From NCBI RefSeq assembly GCF_023703465.1, contig NZ_JAMQGP010000007.1, positions 124,001-188,000 of the forward strand: DNA of 64,000 nucleotides, written 5' to 3'. Within the stretch, counting starts at the first letter, position 1. Each line of letters begins with the position of its first letter. A program made the position numbers and the translations under genes. This document shows, one piece after another, positions 29,050-37,249 of the stretch. Origin of the DNA: Echinimonas agarilytica (GTDB lineage: Bacteria; Pseudomonadota; Gammaproteobacteria; Enterobacterales; Neiellaceae). The notes beneath the pieces are model-generated. The model was not told the DNA's origin. It was given only the letters and a program-made list of their open reading frames with translations, and made no database searches.

Positions 29050-29071
29050 TGGTGCCGGGGCCGGACTTGAA
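29050..29071. repeat. Left attachment site (copy of tRNA-Leu 3' end)
   Basis: 22 nt matching the tRNA-Leu 3' end including the CCA, with one missing C. CCGGGGCCGGACTTGAA is identical over 17 nt, preceded by AAATGGTG in both copies. Right of it the sequence diverges from the tRNA, as expected for an island end. Confidence 0.8.
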
Positions 29072-29279
29072 TTATGATGTTAATCGGTTGATTTTTAGTA
29101 AAAATGGCACCATATGGCCTACCTTAATGTAAAGGTAAATGTATACGAATAACTTTTGCAAAATTAGAGAGGCATCACATTAGATGCCTCTAAATCTGCT
29201 TTGCAAGCCTGTACAGTGTTTGAACACATTTCGAACTTTATCGATGTAAAGCTTGAAATATGCTCTTAACTCAGAAAGG

Positions 29280-30068
29280 TCAGCCCAAGCTTGGATATTC
29301 GTGAAAGCCAAGTTTGGCTGAAATCGTCTTCCCTGCTTGCTGAAGCAGATCAATATAGTTTTGGAATAAACCGTCTTCAAAACGAACCATTGGAAATGAG
29401 ATTGAAATGCCCGCAATGGTGTTACCAAAACGGTCATAAATCGGTGCGGCAATGCAGCGCAACCCTGGCTCTTGCTCTTCGTTGTCTTCGCCATAATGCT
29501 GCTGGCGTACCGTGTCCATATCTGCGACAAACTCTTCCACGCTGTTAATGGTGCGCTCGGTACGTTTCACAAACCGTGTATCTCGACAAACTTCAGCAAT
29601 CTCTTCATCTGAGCGTGCTGCCATTAAAATTTTGCCAATGGCAGTGCAATAGACTGGTTTTCGGCTGCCGATTCGGGTTTGCATACAGAGGTTGTAGCTC
29701 GAACCATATTTATGAACATAAACAATCGAGTCTGCATCAAGCACCCCCAAGTGCACTGCCTCGTGGGTTTGCTCTGATATCAAACGCATCGGCTCATCAG
29801 CGAGCGTTGTCAAATCCACATAATCAAGCGCCGTGGCACCTAATTCAAACAACTTTAGGGTCAACGAATACTTATCATCTTCCCCTTCTTGTGCCACAAA
29901 GCCCAACCCTTTCATGGTTTGGAGGAAACGGTATGTGGTGGCTTTCGATGTCATCAGTCGCTGCGATAACTCAGTGACGCCAATGTCCTTTTGCTCCCCA
30001 AGCGCCACCAAAATATTAAAAACCTTCAGAACCGAAGAGACGGCTTCAGGTTGTGTTGATTTTTCCAT
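29280..30068 (-). CDS. kdgR: KdgR-type IclR-family regulator
   Basis: A 262-residue regulator starting at ATG 30068, behind GGAAG. The N-terminal winged helix (SSVLKVFNILVALGEQKDIGVTELSQRLMTSKATTYRFLQTM) and C-terminal IclR effector domain (HLGVLDADSIVYVHKYGSSYNLCMQTRIGSRKPVYCTAIGKILMA) match KdgR, the repressor of pectin/uronate genes that responds to KDG. It is divergent from kduD; a near-perfect KdgR palindrome lies between them, and five more occur elsewhere in the island. This supports a local KdgR regulon with autoregulation. The binding specificity is inferred from those sites. Confidence 0.9.
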   Translation of the reverse strand: MEKSTQPEAVSSVLKVFNILVALGEQKDIGVTELSQRLMTSKATTYRFLQTMKGLGFVAQEGEDDKYSLTLKLFELGATALDYVDLTTLADEPMRLISEQTHEAVHLGVLDADSIVYVHKYGSSYNLCMQTRIGSRKPVYCTAIGKILMAARSDEEIAEVCRDTRFVKRTERTINSVEEFVADMDTVRQQHYGEDNEEQEPGLRCIAAPIYDRFGNTIAGISISFPMVRFEDGLFQNYIDLLQQAGKTISAKLGFHEYPSLG

Positions 30069-30204
30069 ATTTAAATCTTCCACCTCATTCTTTGACGATC
30101 ATTATACTGAGGAATAACTCATATGAAAGTAATTTCAAAAACCTATTTCATAAAATTAAAAACATCAGCTCTATCCCAACAAAGAAACAATAAACTCTTT
30201 TTTG

Positions 30205-30219
30205 TGAAACGTGGTTTCA
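30205..30219. promoter_or_regulatory. KdgR box K1 over the kduD promoter
   Basis: TGAAACGTGGTTTCA, one mismatch from the core TRAAAYRNYRTTTYA of the established KdgR consensus. A consensus -10 (TATAAT, 30231-30236) follows, so the box covers the -35 region, consistent with repression. Confidence 0.75.
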
Positions 30220-30317
30220 TTTTTTTATTGTATAATGTTCTTTAATTTTGTATCGTCCCCTCGTAGTTAACAAGAAGACGCTCGTTTTAGCGCTGAAAAA
30301 TATCTAAAGGACAACCA

Positions 30318-31079
30318 ATGATTCTCAATTCATTTGATTTACAAGGCAAAGTTGCCATTGTTACCGGGTGCGATACTGGCTTAGGCCAAGGTATGGCGCT
30401 GAGCTTGGCCCAGGCTGGTTGTGATGTGGTGGGTGTCAACATTGTTGAGCCAACAGAAACTATTGAAAAAATGGCGAAAACAGGTCGCAAGTTTGTCGAT
30501 ATCCGCGCCAACCTTATGAAGCTTGACGATATTCCAGGTATCGTTGAAAAAGCAGTTGCAGAGTTTGGCCGCATTGATGTTTTGGTCAACAATGCTGGCA
30601 TCATTCGCCGTAATGACGCCTTAGAATTTTCTGAGAAAGACTGGGATGACGTAATGGATATCAACGTCAAATCCGTATTTTTTATGTCCCAAGCTGTTGC
30701 CAAGCAATTCATAGCTCAAGGCGAAGGCGGGAAAATCATCAATATCGCATCTATGTTGTCGTTCCAAGGTGGCATTCGCGTGCCTTCCTACACTGCGTCG
30801 AAAAGTGGCGTAATGGGTATCACCCGCCTGATGGCAAACGAGTGGGCAGCTCAGGGCATTAACGTCAATGCGATCGCCCCAGGCTATATGGCAACGAACA
30901 ACACTGCCGCACTGCGTGCCGACAAAGAGCGCAATCAAGCCATCCTCGATCGCATCCCCGCTGATCGCTGGGGCACACCTGAAGATTTAGCCGGCCCTTG
31001 CGTTTTCTTAGCCTCTGCGGCATCGAACTACATCAACGGCTACACCATTGCCGTAGATGGCGGATGGCTGGCACGCTAA
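30318..31079 (+). CDS. kduD: 2-dehydro-3-deoxy-D-gluconate 5-dehydrogenase
   Basis: A 253-residue short-chain dehydrogenase that reduces 2,5-diketo-3-deoxygluconate to KDG with NAD(P)H. The nucleotide site is VTGCDTGLGQGMA (15-27), NNAG at 91-94, and the catalytic set Ser145, Tyr158, Lys162 in SYTASKSG. The strings NAGIIRRNDALEFSEKDWDDVMDIN and YINGYTIAVDGGWLAR are diagnostic of KduD. The ribosome site is AAAGGAC. It heads the operon kduD-ygjV-kdgF-dhuI-lyase. A second copy, of equal length, sits at 36439. Confidence 0.95.
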   Translation: MILNSFDLQGKVAIVTGCDTGLGQGMALSLAQAGCDVVGVNIVEPTETIEKMAKTGRKFVDIRANLMKLDDIPGIVEKAVAEFGRIDVLVNNAGIIRRNDALEFSEKDWDDVMDINVKSVFFMSQAVAKQFIAQGEGGKIINIASMLSFQGGIRVPSYTASKSGVMGITRLMANEWAAQGINVNAIAPGYMATNNTAALRADKERNQAILDRIPADRWGTPEDLAGPCVFLASAASNYINGYTIAVDGGWLAR

Positions 31080-31101
31080 CTCAACCGGTTGAGTGAATGA
31101 G

Positions 31102-31620
31102 ATGAATTTCGAATTGTCCTTGGCACAGAGTGTCGGATTGATCAGCTTCGCACTCGGAATCGCTACTTTTTTTCAGCGTCGTACACGTCGGTTGAAAGTA
31201 ATGATGCTAGTGTTCAATTTGAACCATCTCATTCACTTCCTATTGATGGGTGCTCCGGTATCTGCGTTTGGCGCATTGATATCGGTGTTTCGCACCTATG
31301 CCTCTATCTACCTATCTTCGATTTATGTCGCTTTAGCTTTCATGATGACCAATCTCGTTGTTGGCACATGGTTAGCAACATCATGGTTTGATGCGTTTGC
31401 AATAGCAGGTTCGATGATAGGTACTTACGCATTATTTATGCTAACGGGAACGGCCATGCGATATGCTTTTCTGCTCGGCTCTACCTGTTGGTTCATTAAC
31501 AATTTAATCATCGGCTCTATCGGCGGGATACTGCTCGAAGCGACGGTCATTTGCGTCAATTTGGTGACCATCTATCGCCTCAATCGCTGCCAGCAACAAC
31601 AACTCGCTATGGAACATTAG
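31102..31620 (+). CDS. YgjV-family inner-membrane protein
   Basis: A 172-residue protein with about six hydrophobic segments, matching the YgjV family (LAQSVGLISFALGIATFFQRRTRRLK, NLNHLIHFLLMGAPVSAF, CWFINNLIIGSIGGILLEA). ATG 31102 is preferred over an in-frame GTG at 31093. The function is unknown. In E. coli ygjV also lies beside hexuronate genes (uxaC-uxaA), and here it is embedded between kduD and kdgF, so a uronate-linked membrane role is a reasonable inference. Confidence 0.85.
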   Translation: MNFELSLAQSVGLISFALGIATFFQRRTRRLKVMMLVFNLNHLIHFLLMGAPVSAFGALISVFRTYASIYLSSIYVALAFMMTNLVVGTWLATSWFDAFAIAGSMIGTYALFMLTGTAMRYAFLLGSTCWFINNLIIGSIGGILLEATVICVNLVTIYRLNRCQQQQLAMEH

Positions 31621-31638
31621 AGCCAACTGGAGTTAACA

Positions 31639-31962
31639 ATGTTTGTATTTAATCACGATATAAAACTCGAAGATCTGGGTGACGGCATCTCCCGCAAAGT
31701 TCTTGCTCATAACGACAACATTATGTCTGTTGAGGTGTTCTTCGAAAAAGGCGCAATTGGCACTATGCACTCGCATCCGCATGAACAGCTGACTTATGTA
31801 TTGTCCGGTGAGTTCAAGTTTACGGTTGGCGACGAAGTGAAAACCGTCCGAGCTGGCGACACCATTTATAAACAGCCAAACATCATGCACGGCTGTGTCT
31901 GTACTCAAGCAGGAACCCTGCTCGATACCTTCACGCCAATGCGCAAAGACTTTGTTGAGTAA
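31639..31962 (+). CDS. kdgF: KdgF cupin, unsaturated uronate ring-opening protein
   Basis: A 107-residue single-domain cupin. KdgF speeds conversion of 4,5-unsaturated galacturonate/mannuronate/glucuronate to the open-chain DKI (also called DHU). Cupin motif 1 is MHSHPHEQLTYVLSGEF with His44/46/48 and Gln50; motif 2 is GDTIYKQPNIMHGC with His84; the C-terminal LLDTFTPMRKDFVE is typical. It lies 18 nt after the YgjV gene and 45 nt before the isomerase, in pathway order. Confidence 0.92.
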   Translation: MFVFNHDIKLEDLGDGISRKVLAHNDNIMSVEVFFEKGAIGTMHSHPHEQLTYVLSGEFKFTVGDEVKTVRAGDTIYKQPNIMHGCVCTQAGTLLDTFTPMRKDFVE

Positions 31963-32007
31963 CATTTACCATTTTACAGGGCATTAAATGCTCACAGGAC
32001 AAATCAT

Positions 32008-32646
32008 ATGAAAATTGCATTGATGATGGAAAACAGCCAAGCGGCTAAGAATCCGATTATCCTAGAACAACTCCAGACCGTAGTGGCAGATCAGGCTGAT
32101 GTTTATAACGTCGGTATGGCTGATGAGGCCGACCACCACCTGACTTATATTCACCTCGGCATTATGGCGAGCCTGTTGCTGAACTCGAAAGCGGTCGATT
32201 TTGTCGTCACTGGTTGTGGTACCGGCCAAGGTGCGATGATGTCATTGAACATCCACCCCGGGGTTGTGTGCGGCTATTGCCTTGATCCTTCTGATGCCTT
32301 CTTGTTTAACCAAATCAACAACGGTAACGCGCTATCGTTAGCGTTTGCCAAAGGGTTCGGTTGGGGTGCAGAGCTCAATGTGCGATACATTTTTGAGAAA
32401 GCATTCTTAACTGGCGACCGCGGCCAAGGGTATCCGCTTGAGCGTGCCGAGCCACAACAGCGCAATGCGTCCATTTTAAACGACGTAAAAGCGGCCGTTG
32501 TCAAAGACAGCTTCCTTGACGCCATGCGCGCAATCGACCAAGAACTCGTCAAAACGGCGGTTTCTGGTGAGCTCTTCCAGCAATGCCTATTTGCCAACAG
32601 CCAAGAGCCTGAGATCACCGCATATGTTCGCGAATTACTTGGCTAA
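32008..32646 (+). CDS. DhuI-type DKI isomerase (RpiB/LacAB family)
   Basis: A 212-residue protein of the ribose-5-phosphate isomerase B/LacAB family: MKIALMMENSQAAKNP, VTGCGTGQGAMMSLNIHPGVVCGYC and NQINNGNALSLAFAKGFGWG. A family member, DhuI, isomerises 4-deoxy-5-threo-hexosulose uronate to 2,5-diketo-3-deoxygluconate and substitutes for the unrelated cupin KduI. No kduI is seen in this window, and the gene sits between KdgF and downstream lyases with KduD in the operon, which is exactly the missing step. The assignment is by family and context. Confidence 0.8.
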   Translation: MKIALMMENSQAAKNPIILEQLQTVVADQADVYNVGMADEADHHLTYIHLGIMASLLLNSKAVDFVVTGCGTGQGAMMSLNIHPGVVCGYCLDPSDAFLFNQINNGNALSLAFAKGFGWGAELNVRYIFEKAFLTGDRGQGYPLERAEPQQRNASILNDVKAAVVKDSFLDAMRAIDQELVKTAVSGELFQQCLFANSQEPEITAYVRELLG

Positions 32647-32781
32647 CTAATTGAATAATAAAAATTGAGAAAACCATGCGCGATCGCTCTGACGGCGCGC
32701 GTGATGGCGCACCAATAAAGCCATTGTTAGTTGTGTCCTTTTGATCAACAAATGCCCAATGGTTAACTTGAGGAACCCAAA

Positions 32782-33972
32782 ATGAGAAGTCTACTGTCCC
32801 TAGTGGCTTTCCTGGCCCTACTTTGTACATCCTGTATATCAACAAACAACGTCGATCAATTACGGTTTATTTCCTACGATTCAGTTGCCCTTGCAAAAAA
32901 CAAACAGCTCATTGGACCGTCCAATAAAGCGTATGTAAAGCTGCTCGAAAAAGCCGATGCATCGCTAGAATCAGCTATCGATCCGGTCACCAACAAAACA
33001 CTGCTTCCTGCCAGTGGCGATCCGCATGATTACTTTAGCTTTGGACCTTATTGGTGGCCGAATCCAGACACTGAAGATGGCTTGCCATATGTCAAACGAG
33101 ACGGCGAATACAACATGGCGACGAAAACTGCGGCAACCGATAAAATGCGCATGATCAAGTTGGCCCATGAGGTCAAAGCGCTGGGACTCGCCTATTACTT
33201 CAGTGAAGACCCCAAGTATGCCGAAAAGGCCAAAGCACAACTGCGGGCTTGGTATATCAATCCGGCAACCCGGATGAATCCTAATATGAATCATGCCCAA
33301 GCAATCCCGGGTCTTGTCGATGGCCGAGGCATTGGCCTCATTGATAGCCGCTTACTCATTGGCGTGATTGATAGCGTAGAGCTCATTCGACCAACCCTGA
33401 CCGATGAAGAATACAACGCCATCGTGCAATGGTTTGCCGAGCTGAAACACTGGATGCTGACCAGCAAAAACGGCAAAGAAGAAGATGCTTATTTCAACAA
33501 TCATGGCACTTGGTTTGATGCCCAAGTTGTGGCTATTGCCATTTTTGTTGGCGACACCGAAGAAGCAAAAACACGTTTGCAAAAGATCACCACGACTCGC
33601 ATTCAAGCGCACTTTGATGCCCACGGCGAGCAAGAAGAAGAGTTGTCCCGCACCAAACCTTGGCACTATGTCAATTTCAACTTAGAAGCCTACAGCTTAC
33701 TTGGGCGCTATGCTGACGTTCTGGGGGTTGATCTTTGGAACTTCAAAACGGGGGGTATTTCTCTCGAGCAAGGCTATCGCTTTGTTGCCGACTACGCTGC
33801 CACTGGCAAAGCCTGGCCTTACAAGGAGAAAGGCGGCTACAAACCTTATCAAGCATACGGCAACATGCTCTATGCGGAGGCAGCCTATCAAACTGATGCG
33901 TACCGAGATGCGGTTGCGGCATTAAAAGCCGATAAAAAGGTACAAGAAGACATCCACAACTTGCTATTTTAG
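32782..33972 (+). CDS. Alginate-lyase-fold lipoprotein, PL38-type
   Basis: A 396-residue exported protein with a lipobox-like LLCTSC. The alginate_lyase fold (alpha/alpha toroid) is suggested by DYFSFGPYWWPNP (~82-94), NMNHAQAIPGLVDGRGIGLIDSRLL (~172-196) and NNHGTWFDAQ (~239-248), whose Asn-His pair is the usual charge-neutralising and base site. The motif pattern suits PL38, known for glucuronan lyase activity, better than PL5, but this is by eye. It ends the kduD operon after a 135-bp gap. It should release unsaturated oligosaccharides in the periplasm. Confidence 0.75.
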   Translation: MRSLLSLVAFLALLCTSCISTNNVDQLRFISYDSVALAKNKQLIGPSNKAYVKLLEKADASLESAIDPVTNKTLLPASGDPHDYFSFGPYWWPNPDTEDGLPYVKRDGEYNMATKTAATDKMRMIKLAHEVKALGLAYYFSEDPKYAEKAKAQLRAWYINPATRMNPNMNHAQAIPGLVDGRGIGLIDSRLLIGVIDSVELIRPTLTDEEYNAIVQWFAELKHWMLTSKNGKEEDAYFNNHGTWFDAQVVAIAIFVGDTEEAKTRLQKITTTRIQAHFDAHGEQEEELSRTKPWHYVNFNLEAYSLLGRYADVLGVDLWNFKTGGISLEQGYRFVADYAATGKAWPYKEKGGYKPYQAYGNMLYAEAAYQTDAYRDAVAALKADKKVQEDIHNLLF

Positions 33973-34118
33973 CAATGCGATAAAGCGGGCCTGCTCATCG
34001 CCGACTCGTTCGCTAACTGATTGATTAAATTGCCGGTGATAAGATTAACTACTTCGGGATTTGGTTCCCAAAGCAGCGGTTAAAAAACGATACTTAAAAT
34101 TAGCTTGATGGAACCCAG

Positions 34119-36131
34119 ATGAAAAATGGCACGCACCAGTTTACAGCAGCGCAATTGGAGCGCATTCGCAGTAAAGCCACCGATACAATTATCAAACAAC
34201 TCATCCAAGACAATAATGTCGTTCTAGAACATAATGTTCTGGTTCCACCCGACGGTAGAGCAACTTGGAATCTTTATTACTTTTGCCCAGATCATGGTGT
34301 TCGTTTGCAATGGGATCGCAACAAACCGAGCGAGCATTGCTGCCCCGTCGACAATAAAGCATTTACAGGTGAACCTTATGATGGAGCCTGGTGGCGGTGG
34401 CTGAATGGCCTAAATGCCAAAGCCTGTAAGCAGCTAGGGTTGCTTTGGCAAATAACCGGCGACATCAACTATCTATCCAAAGTTCGGGAAATCCTAATAC
34501 AGTACGCGAAGTACTATCCGGATTACCAAGAACATGGCGGTATTCCATATAACGGACCGGGCAAAGCAAACGCGCAAACCTTATGCGAAGCCAATTGTCA
34601 CTTGGATTTTGCTTTGGGATATGACTTTGTCAAGCAACAGTTAAGTCGAACAGAACAAAGTTACATTGAACAGAGATTACTGCGCGAAGGCGCCGATTTT
34701 TTGATGGCCCATCGCACGCCTCAGTTGCACAATCATGAGATGAAAATCAACGCAACAGTGGGTGTTATCGGGTTGATCTTGGAAGATATCGACTATTTGG
34801 ATTTTGCCCTTCATACCAAATACGCGATGAACTACCAGCTCAACCACGGCGTTCGGGCTGACGGCTTTTGGTTCGAGGGCTCGGTTCACTACCACTATTA
34901 TGCCCTCGAGGCACTGCTAGCGTTCGAAAAGTTGGCACGAGGAACGGAACATAGCTTGGCTGCCAACGCCAATTATCGAGCCATGATTGGCTTTCCCCTA
35001 AAGCTAATTCTAAATACAGGCGACTTTCCCAAATTAAACGACTGCATTGCTGGTCAAGAAAAGTTGAAACACAGCCAATTATTTGAATTTGCCTACAGTG
35101 AATTTGGCGACGATCTTTATGGTTCTGCGCTCGTCAGTATTTATCAGCAGGCTGATCGCAACAATATAGATGCACTGCTATATGGCGTAGATGAACTGCC
35201 CGCTCTTCCTCCTTTGCAAGCGACAAGCCTGCACTCTGCGGAATCAGGCATTACCATATTCAATGACGATAGCTCCAACAATAGCCTGCTGCTGAAGCAC
35301 TCGCCTTATGGTGGAGAACATGATCATTACGATCGACTGGGCCTAATTATCATAATGGAAGGTCATGAAGTTTTACCGGATCTTGGCACCACAGGTTATG
35401 GCGCAGAGTTACATTATGGTTATTACAAAAACACTGCCTCGCATAATACCCTGGCAATAAATCAACAGAATCAGCCACCGATTAATCCAAAGCTAATCAA
35501 GTATACCAATACAGATAGCTTTGGCTGGATCGATACAGTCGCGGATTGGAATGAGCCCGAAGCGAGCGTTGACAGCCATACCCTAGTCGCCTGGGATTCG
35601 GCTAGTTACACAAGTGTCAAATTTCGCCGCAGCATTCTTTGGTTAGGATCGGCCGCAATTGAAATTAATCAAATTGATAACCCCCACACTCAACAACTTG
35701 ATTTGACTTGGCATGTGCGCGGTCAGCTCGATAGTTCTTCAGTTGAATTGCGCGACACAACCAATCCATTGAAAGGTCCTCTGGCTCGAATGCATTCATG
35801 CCAAACCGCCGAAGTATCCGGTAACGCTCAGCAATTTAACTACCAAACAGCTGCCAGCAAAACCTATCGCCAGACAATGTTTAATCAAGGTGCAGACCAG
35901 TTGATTACAGGAAACGCACCTGACAACCCAGCAGTTAATGATCTGCAATATGTGCTGGTACGGAGCCGCAGTCAGGCTCTCAGGAACGTCGTACTGCACG
36001 ACTTCAGTGAGGGCTATCAACTCAAAGAAGTCAAATGGGACAACAATTTGCTAAATCTGAATCTACATCATCGCGGATTAATCAATCATATCGAGATCGA
36101 TTTCGAATCAAGTACTGTTTCGTTTACTTGA
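34119..36131 (+). CDS. Heparinase II/III-fold oligosaccharide lyase, cytoplasmic
   Basis: A 670-residue protein with an N-terminal alpha/alpha toroid and a heparinase II/III C-terminal beta domain. It has no signal peptide, so it is probably cytoplasmic and acts on imported oligosaccharides. N-terminal features are YYFCPDHGVRLQWD (53-66) with a nearby HCCP cluster, LHNHEMKINATVG (Asn/His near 206-210) and WFEGSVHYHYYALEAL (near 255). The second domain begins around 370 with SPYGGEHDHYDRLGL (His-x-His-x-Asp) and LPDLGTTGYG. PL15 or PL17-like exolytic lyases are the closest type I can name, not certain. The role would be cutting oligomers to unsaturated monomers for KdgF. Confidence 0.78.
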   Translation: MKNGTHQFTAAQLERIRSKATDTIIKQLIQDNNVVLEHNVLVPPDGRATWNLYYFCPDHGVRLQWDRNKPSEHCCPVDNKAFTGEPYDGAWWRWLNGLNAKACKQLGLLWQITGDINYLSKVREILIQYAKYYPDYQEHGGIPYNGPGKANAQTLCEANCHLDFALGYDFVKQQLSRTEQSYIEQRLLREGADFLMAHRTPQLHNHEMKINATVGVIGLILEDIDYLDFALHTKYAMNYQLNHGVRADGFWFEGSVHYHYYALEALLAFEKLARGTEHSLAANANYRAMIGFPLKLILNTGDFPKLNDCIAGQEKLKHSQLFEFAYSEFGDDLYGSALVSIYQQADRNNIDALLYGVDELPALPPLQATSLHSAESGITIFNDDSSNNSLLLKHSPYGGEHDHYDRLGLIIIMEGHEVLPDLGTTGYGAELHYGYYKNTASHNTLAINQQNQPPINPKLIKYTNTDSFGWIDTVADWNEPEASVDSHTLVAWDSASYTSVKFRRSILWLGSAAIEINQIDNPHTQQLDLTWHVRGQLDSSSVELRDTTNPLKGPLARMHSCQTAEVSGNAQQFNYQTAASKTYRQTMFNQGADQLITGNAPDNPAVNDLQYVLVRSRSQALRNVVLHDFSEGYQLKEVKWDNNLLNLNLHHRGLINHIEIDFESSTVSFT

Positions 36132-36236
36132 CCTCCCTTAGGGATCATAGGTTCTAGAGATAGATGAAAACACAAATGGATTCATTCAAATCTCTGCCAC
36201 AAACTTACTAGTAAAAACTCCCCAAGCTGCAAACAG

Positions 36237-36274
36237 CTGAACTCTCTAATCCATCACTTTGAGAGTTCAGTTTA
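36237..36274 (+). terminator. Terminator after the heparinase-fold lyase
   Basis: A 10-bp perfect stem CTGAACTCTC/GAGAGTTCAG with a 14-nt loop, followed by TTTAA. Confidence 0.7.
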
Positions 36275-36326
36275 ATCCTCGATGTAACAAACACCAATAA
36301 TTATCAAAACCAAGTATTAATTATTA

Positions 36327-36341
36327 TAAAACGTCATTTCA
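36327..36341. promoter_or_regulatory. KdgR box K2 upstream of the second kduD operon
   Basis: TAAAACGTCATTTCA, a perfect match to TRAAAYRNYRTTTYA. A -10-like TATAGT overlaps its right edge at 36343. Confidence 0.72.
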
Positions 36342-36438
36342 TTATAGTTTTAAGGGTGATAATATCACTGATGTATTGTCCCAAAGAAAAATTTTGAAGC
36401 GTAAACAATGCCGTATACGGCTCCCTTTGGAGAATGAA

Positions 36439-37200
36439 GTGACTAACAATCAATTTGAGTTAACGGGGAAAGTCGCTGTTGTAACAGGCTGCGGTGGAGG
36501 ACTGGGACAGGGAATGGCCCTAGCCTTAGCGAATGCAGGGTGCGACATCGTCGGAGTGACGACTTCTAGCCCAGACGACACAATGGAGAAAGTGACTCAA
36601 GCTGGTCGCCAATTCATCTCAGTACAAGCCGATTTAACTTACACTAAAGATATACCATCCATCATTGAACAGGCCGTTGATAAGCTCGGGCAAATGGACA
36701 TTCTAGTAAATAATGCAGGGATAATTCGGCGCAATGCAGCCATCGAATTTTCCGAGCAAGACTGGGATGACGTCATGGATATCAATTTAAGAACGGCATT
36801 CTTTTTATCTCAGGCTGTTGCTCGCCAATTCATTCGCCAAGGCAGCGGTGGCAAAATCATCAATATCGCATCAATGTTGTCCTTTCAGGGCGGCATCCAT
36901 GTGCCTTCATATACCGCGTCGAAAAGCGGCATAGCCGGAATAACTCGTGCCATGGCCAATGAGTGGGCTCACCATGGAATCAACGTGAATGCGATTGCTC
37001 CTGGCTATATGGCCACCAAAAATACTCAAGCCTTGCGGTCTGACGACCAACGAAACCAAGCTATTTTGGATCGTATTCCGGCTGGTCGCTGGGGTACTCC
37101 TGACGATCTCGCAGGCCCATGCGTCTTCCTGTCTTCACAAGCATCCAACTACATCAACGGCTACACCATTGCCGTCGATGGCGGTTGGCTAGCTCGCTAG
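36439..37200 (+). CDS. Second 2-dehydro-3-deoxy-D-gluconate 5-dehydrogenase (KduD paralog)
   Basis: Starts at GTG 36439, 6 nt after GGAG; a TTG frame start 63 nt upstream adds residues absent from KduD. From this GTG the protein is 253 residues, the same length as the kduD at 30318, with the same landmarks: VTGCGGGLGQGMA, NNAGIIRRNAAIEFSEQDWDDVMDIN, SYTASKSG and YINGYTIAVDGGWLAR. Differences concentrate between residues 40 and 75, around the adenosine-side pocket, so the copies may differ in NADH/NADPH use. It leads the operon kduD2-exuT, 49 nt before the transporter. Confidence 0.92.
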   Translation: MTNNQFELTGKVAVVTGCGGGLGQGMALALANAGCDIVGVTTSSPDDTMEKVTQAGRQFISVQADLTYTKDIPSIIEQAVDKLGQMDILVNNAGIIRRNAAIEFSEQDWDDVMDINLRTAFFLSQAVARQFIRQGSGGKIINIASMLSFQGGIHVPSYTASKSGIAGITRAMANEWAHHGINVNAIAPGYMATKNTQALRSDDQRNQAILDRIPAGRWGTPDDLAGPCVFLSSQASNYINGYTIAVDGGWLAR

Positions 37201-37249
37201 AAATTTAAGCTAACTATTTAGAATGACAATAAATTAACTGGTTTTCACT

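Noticed and set aside
29041-29050. GATTTTAAAT beside the left attachment site resembles the tRNA-Leu anticodon loop region
   Set aside because: The order and distance do not fit the tRNA; a short A/T-rich match is expected by chance.
30124-30137. TGAAAGTAATTTCA as a further KdgR box
   Set aside because: The spacer is one base shorter than in the other six sites and the inner bases do not match.
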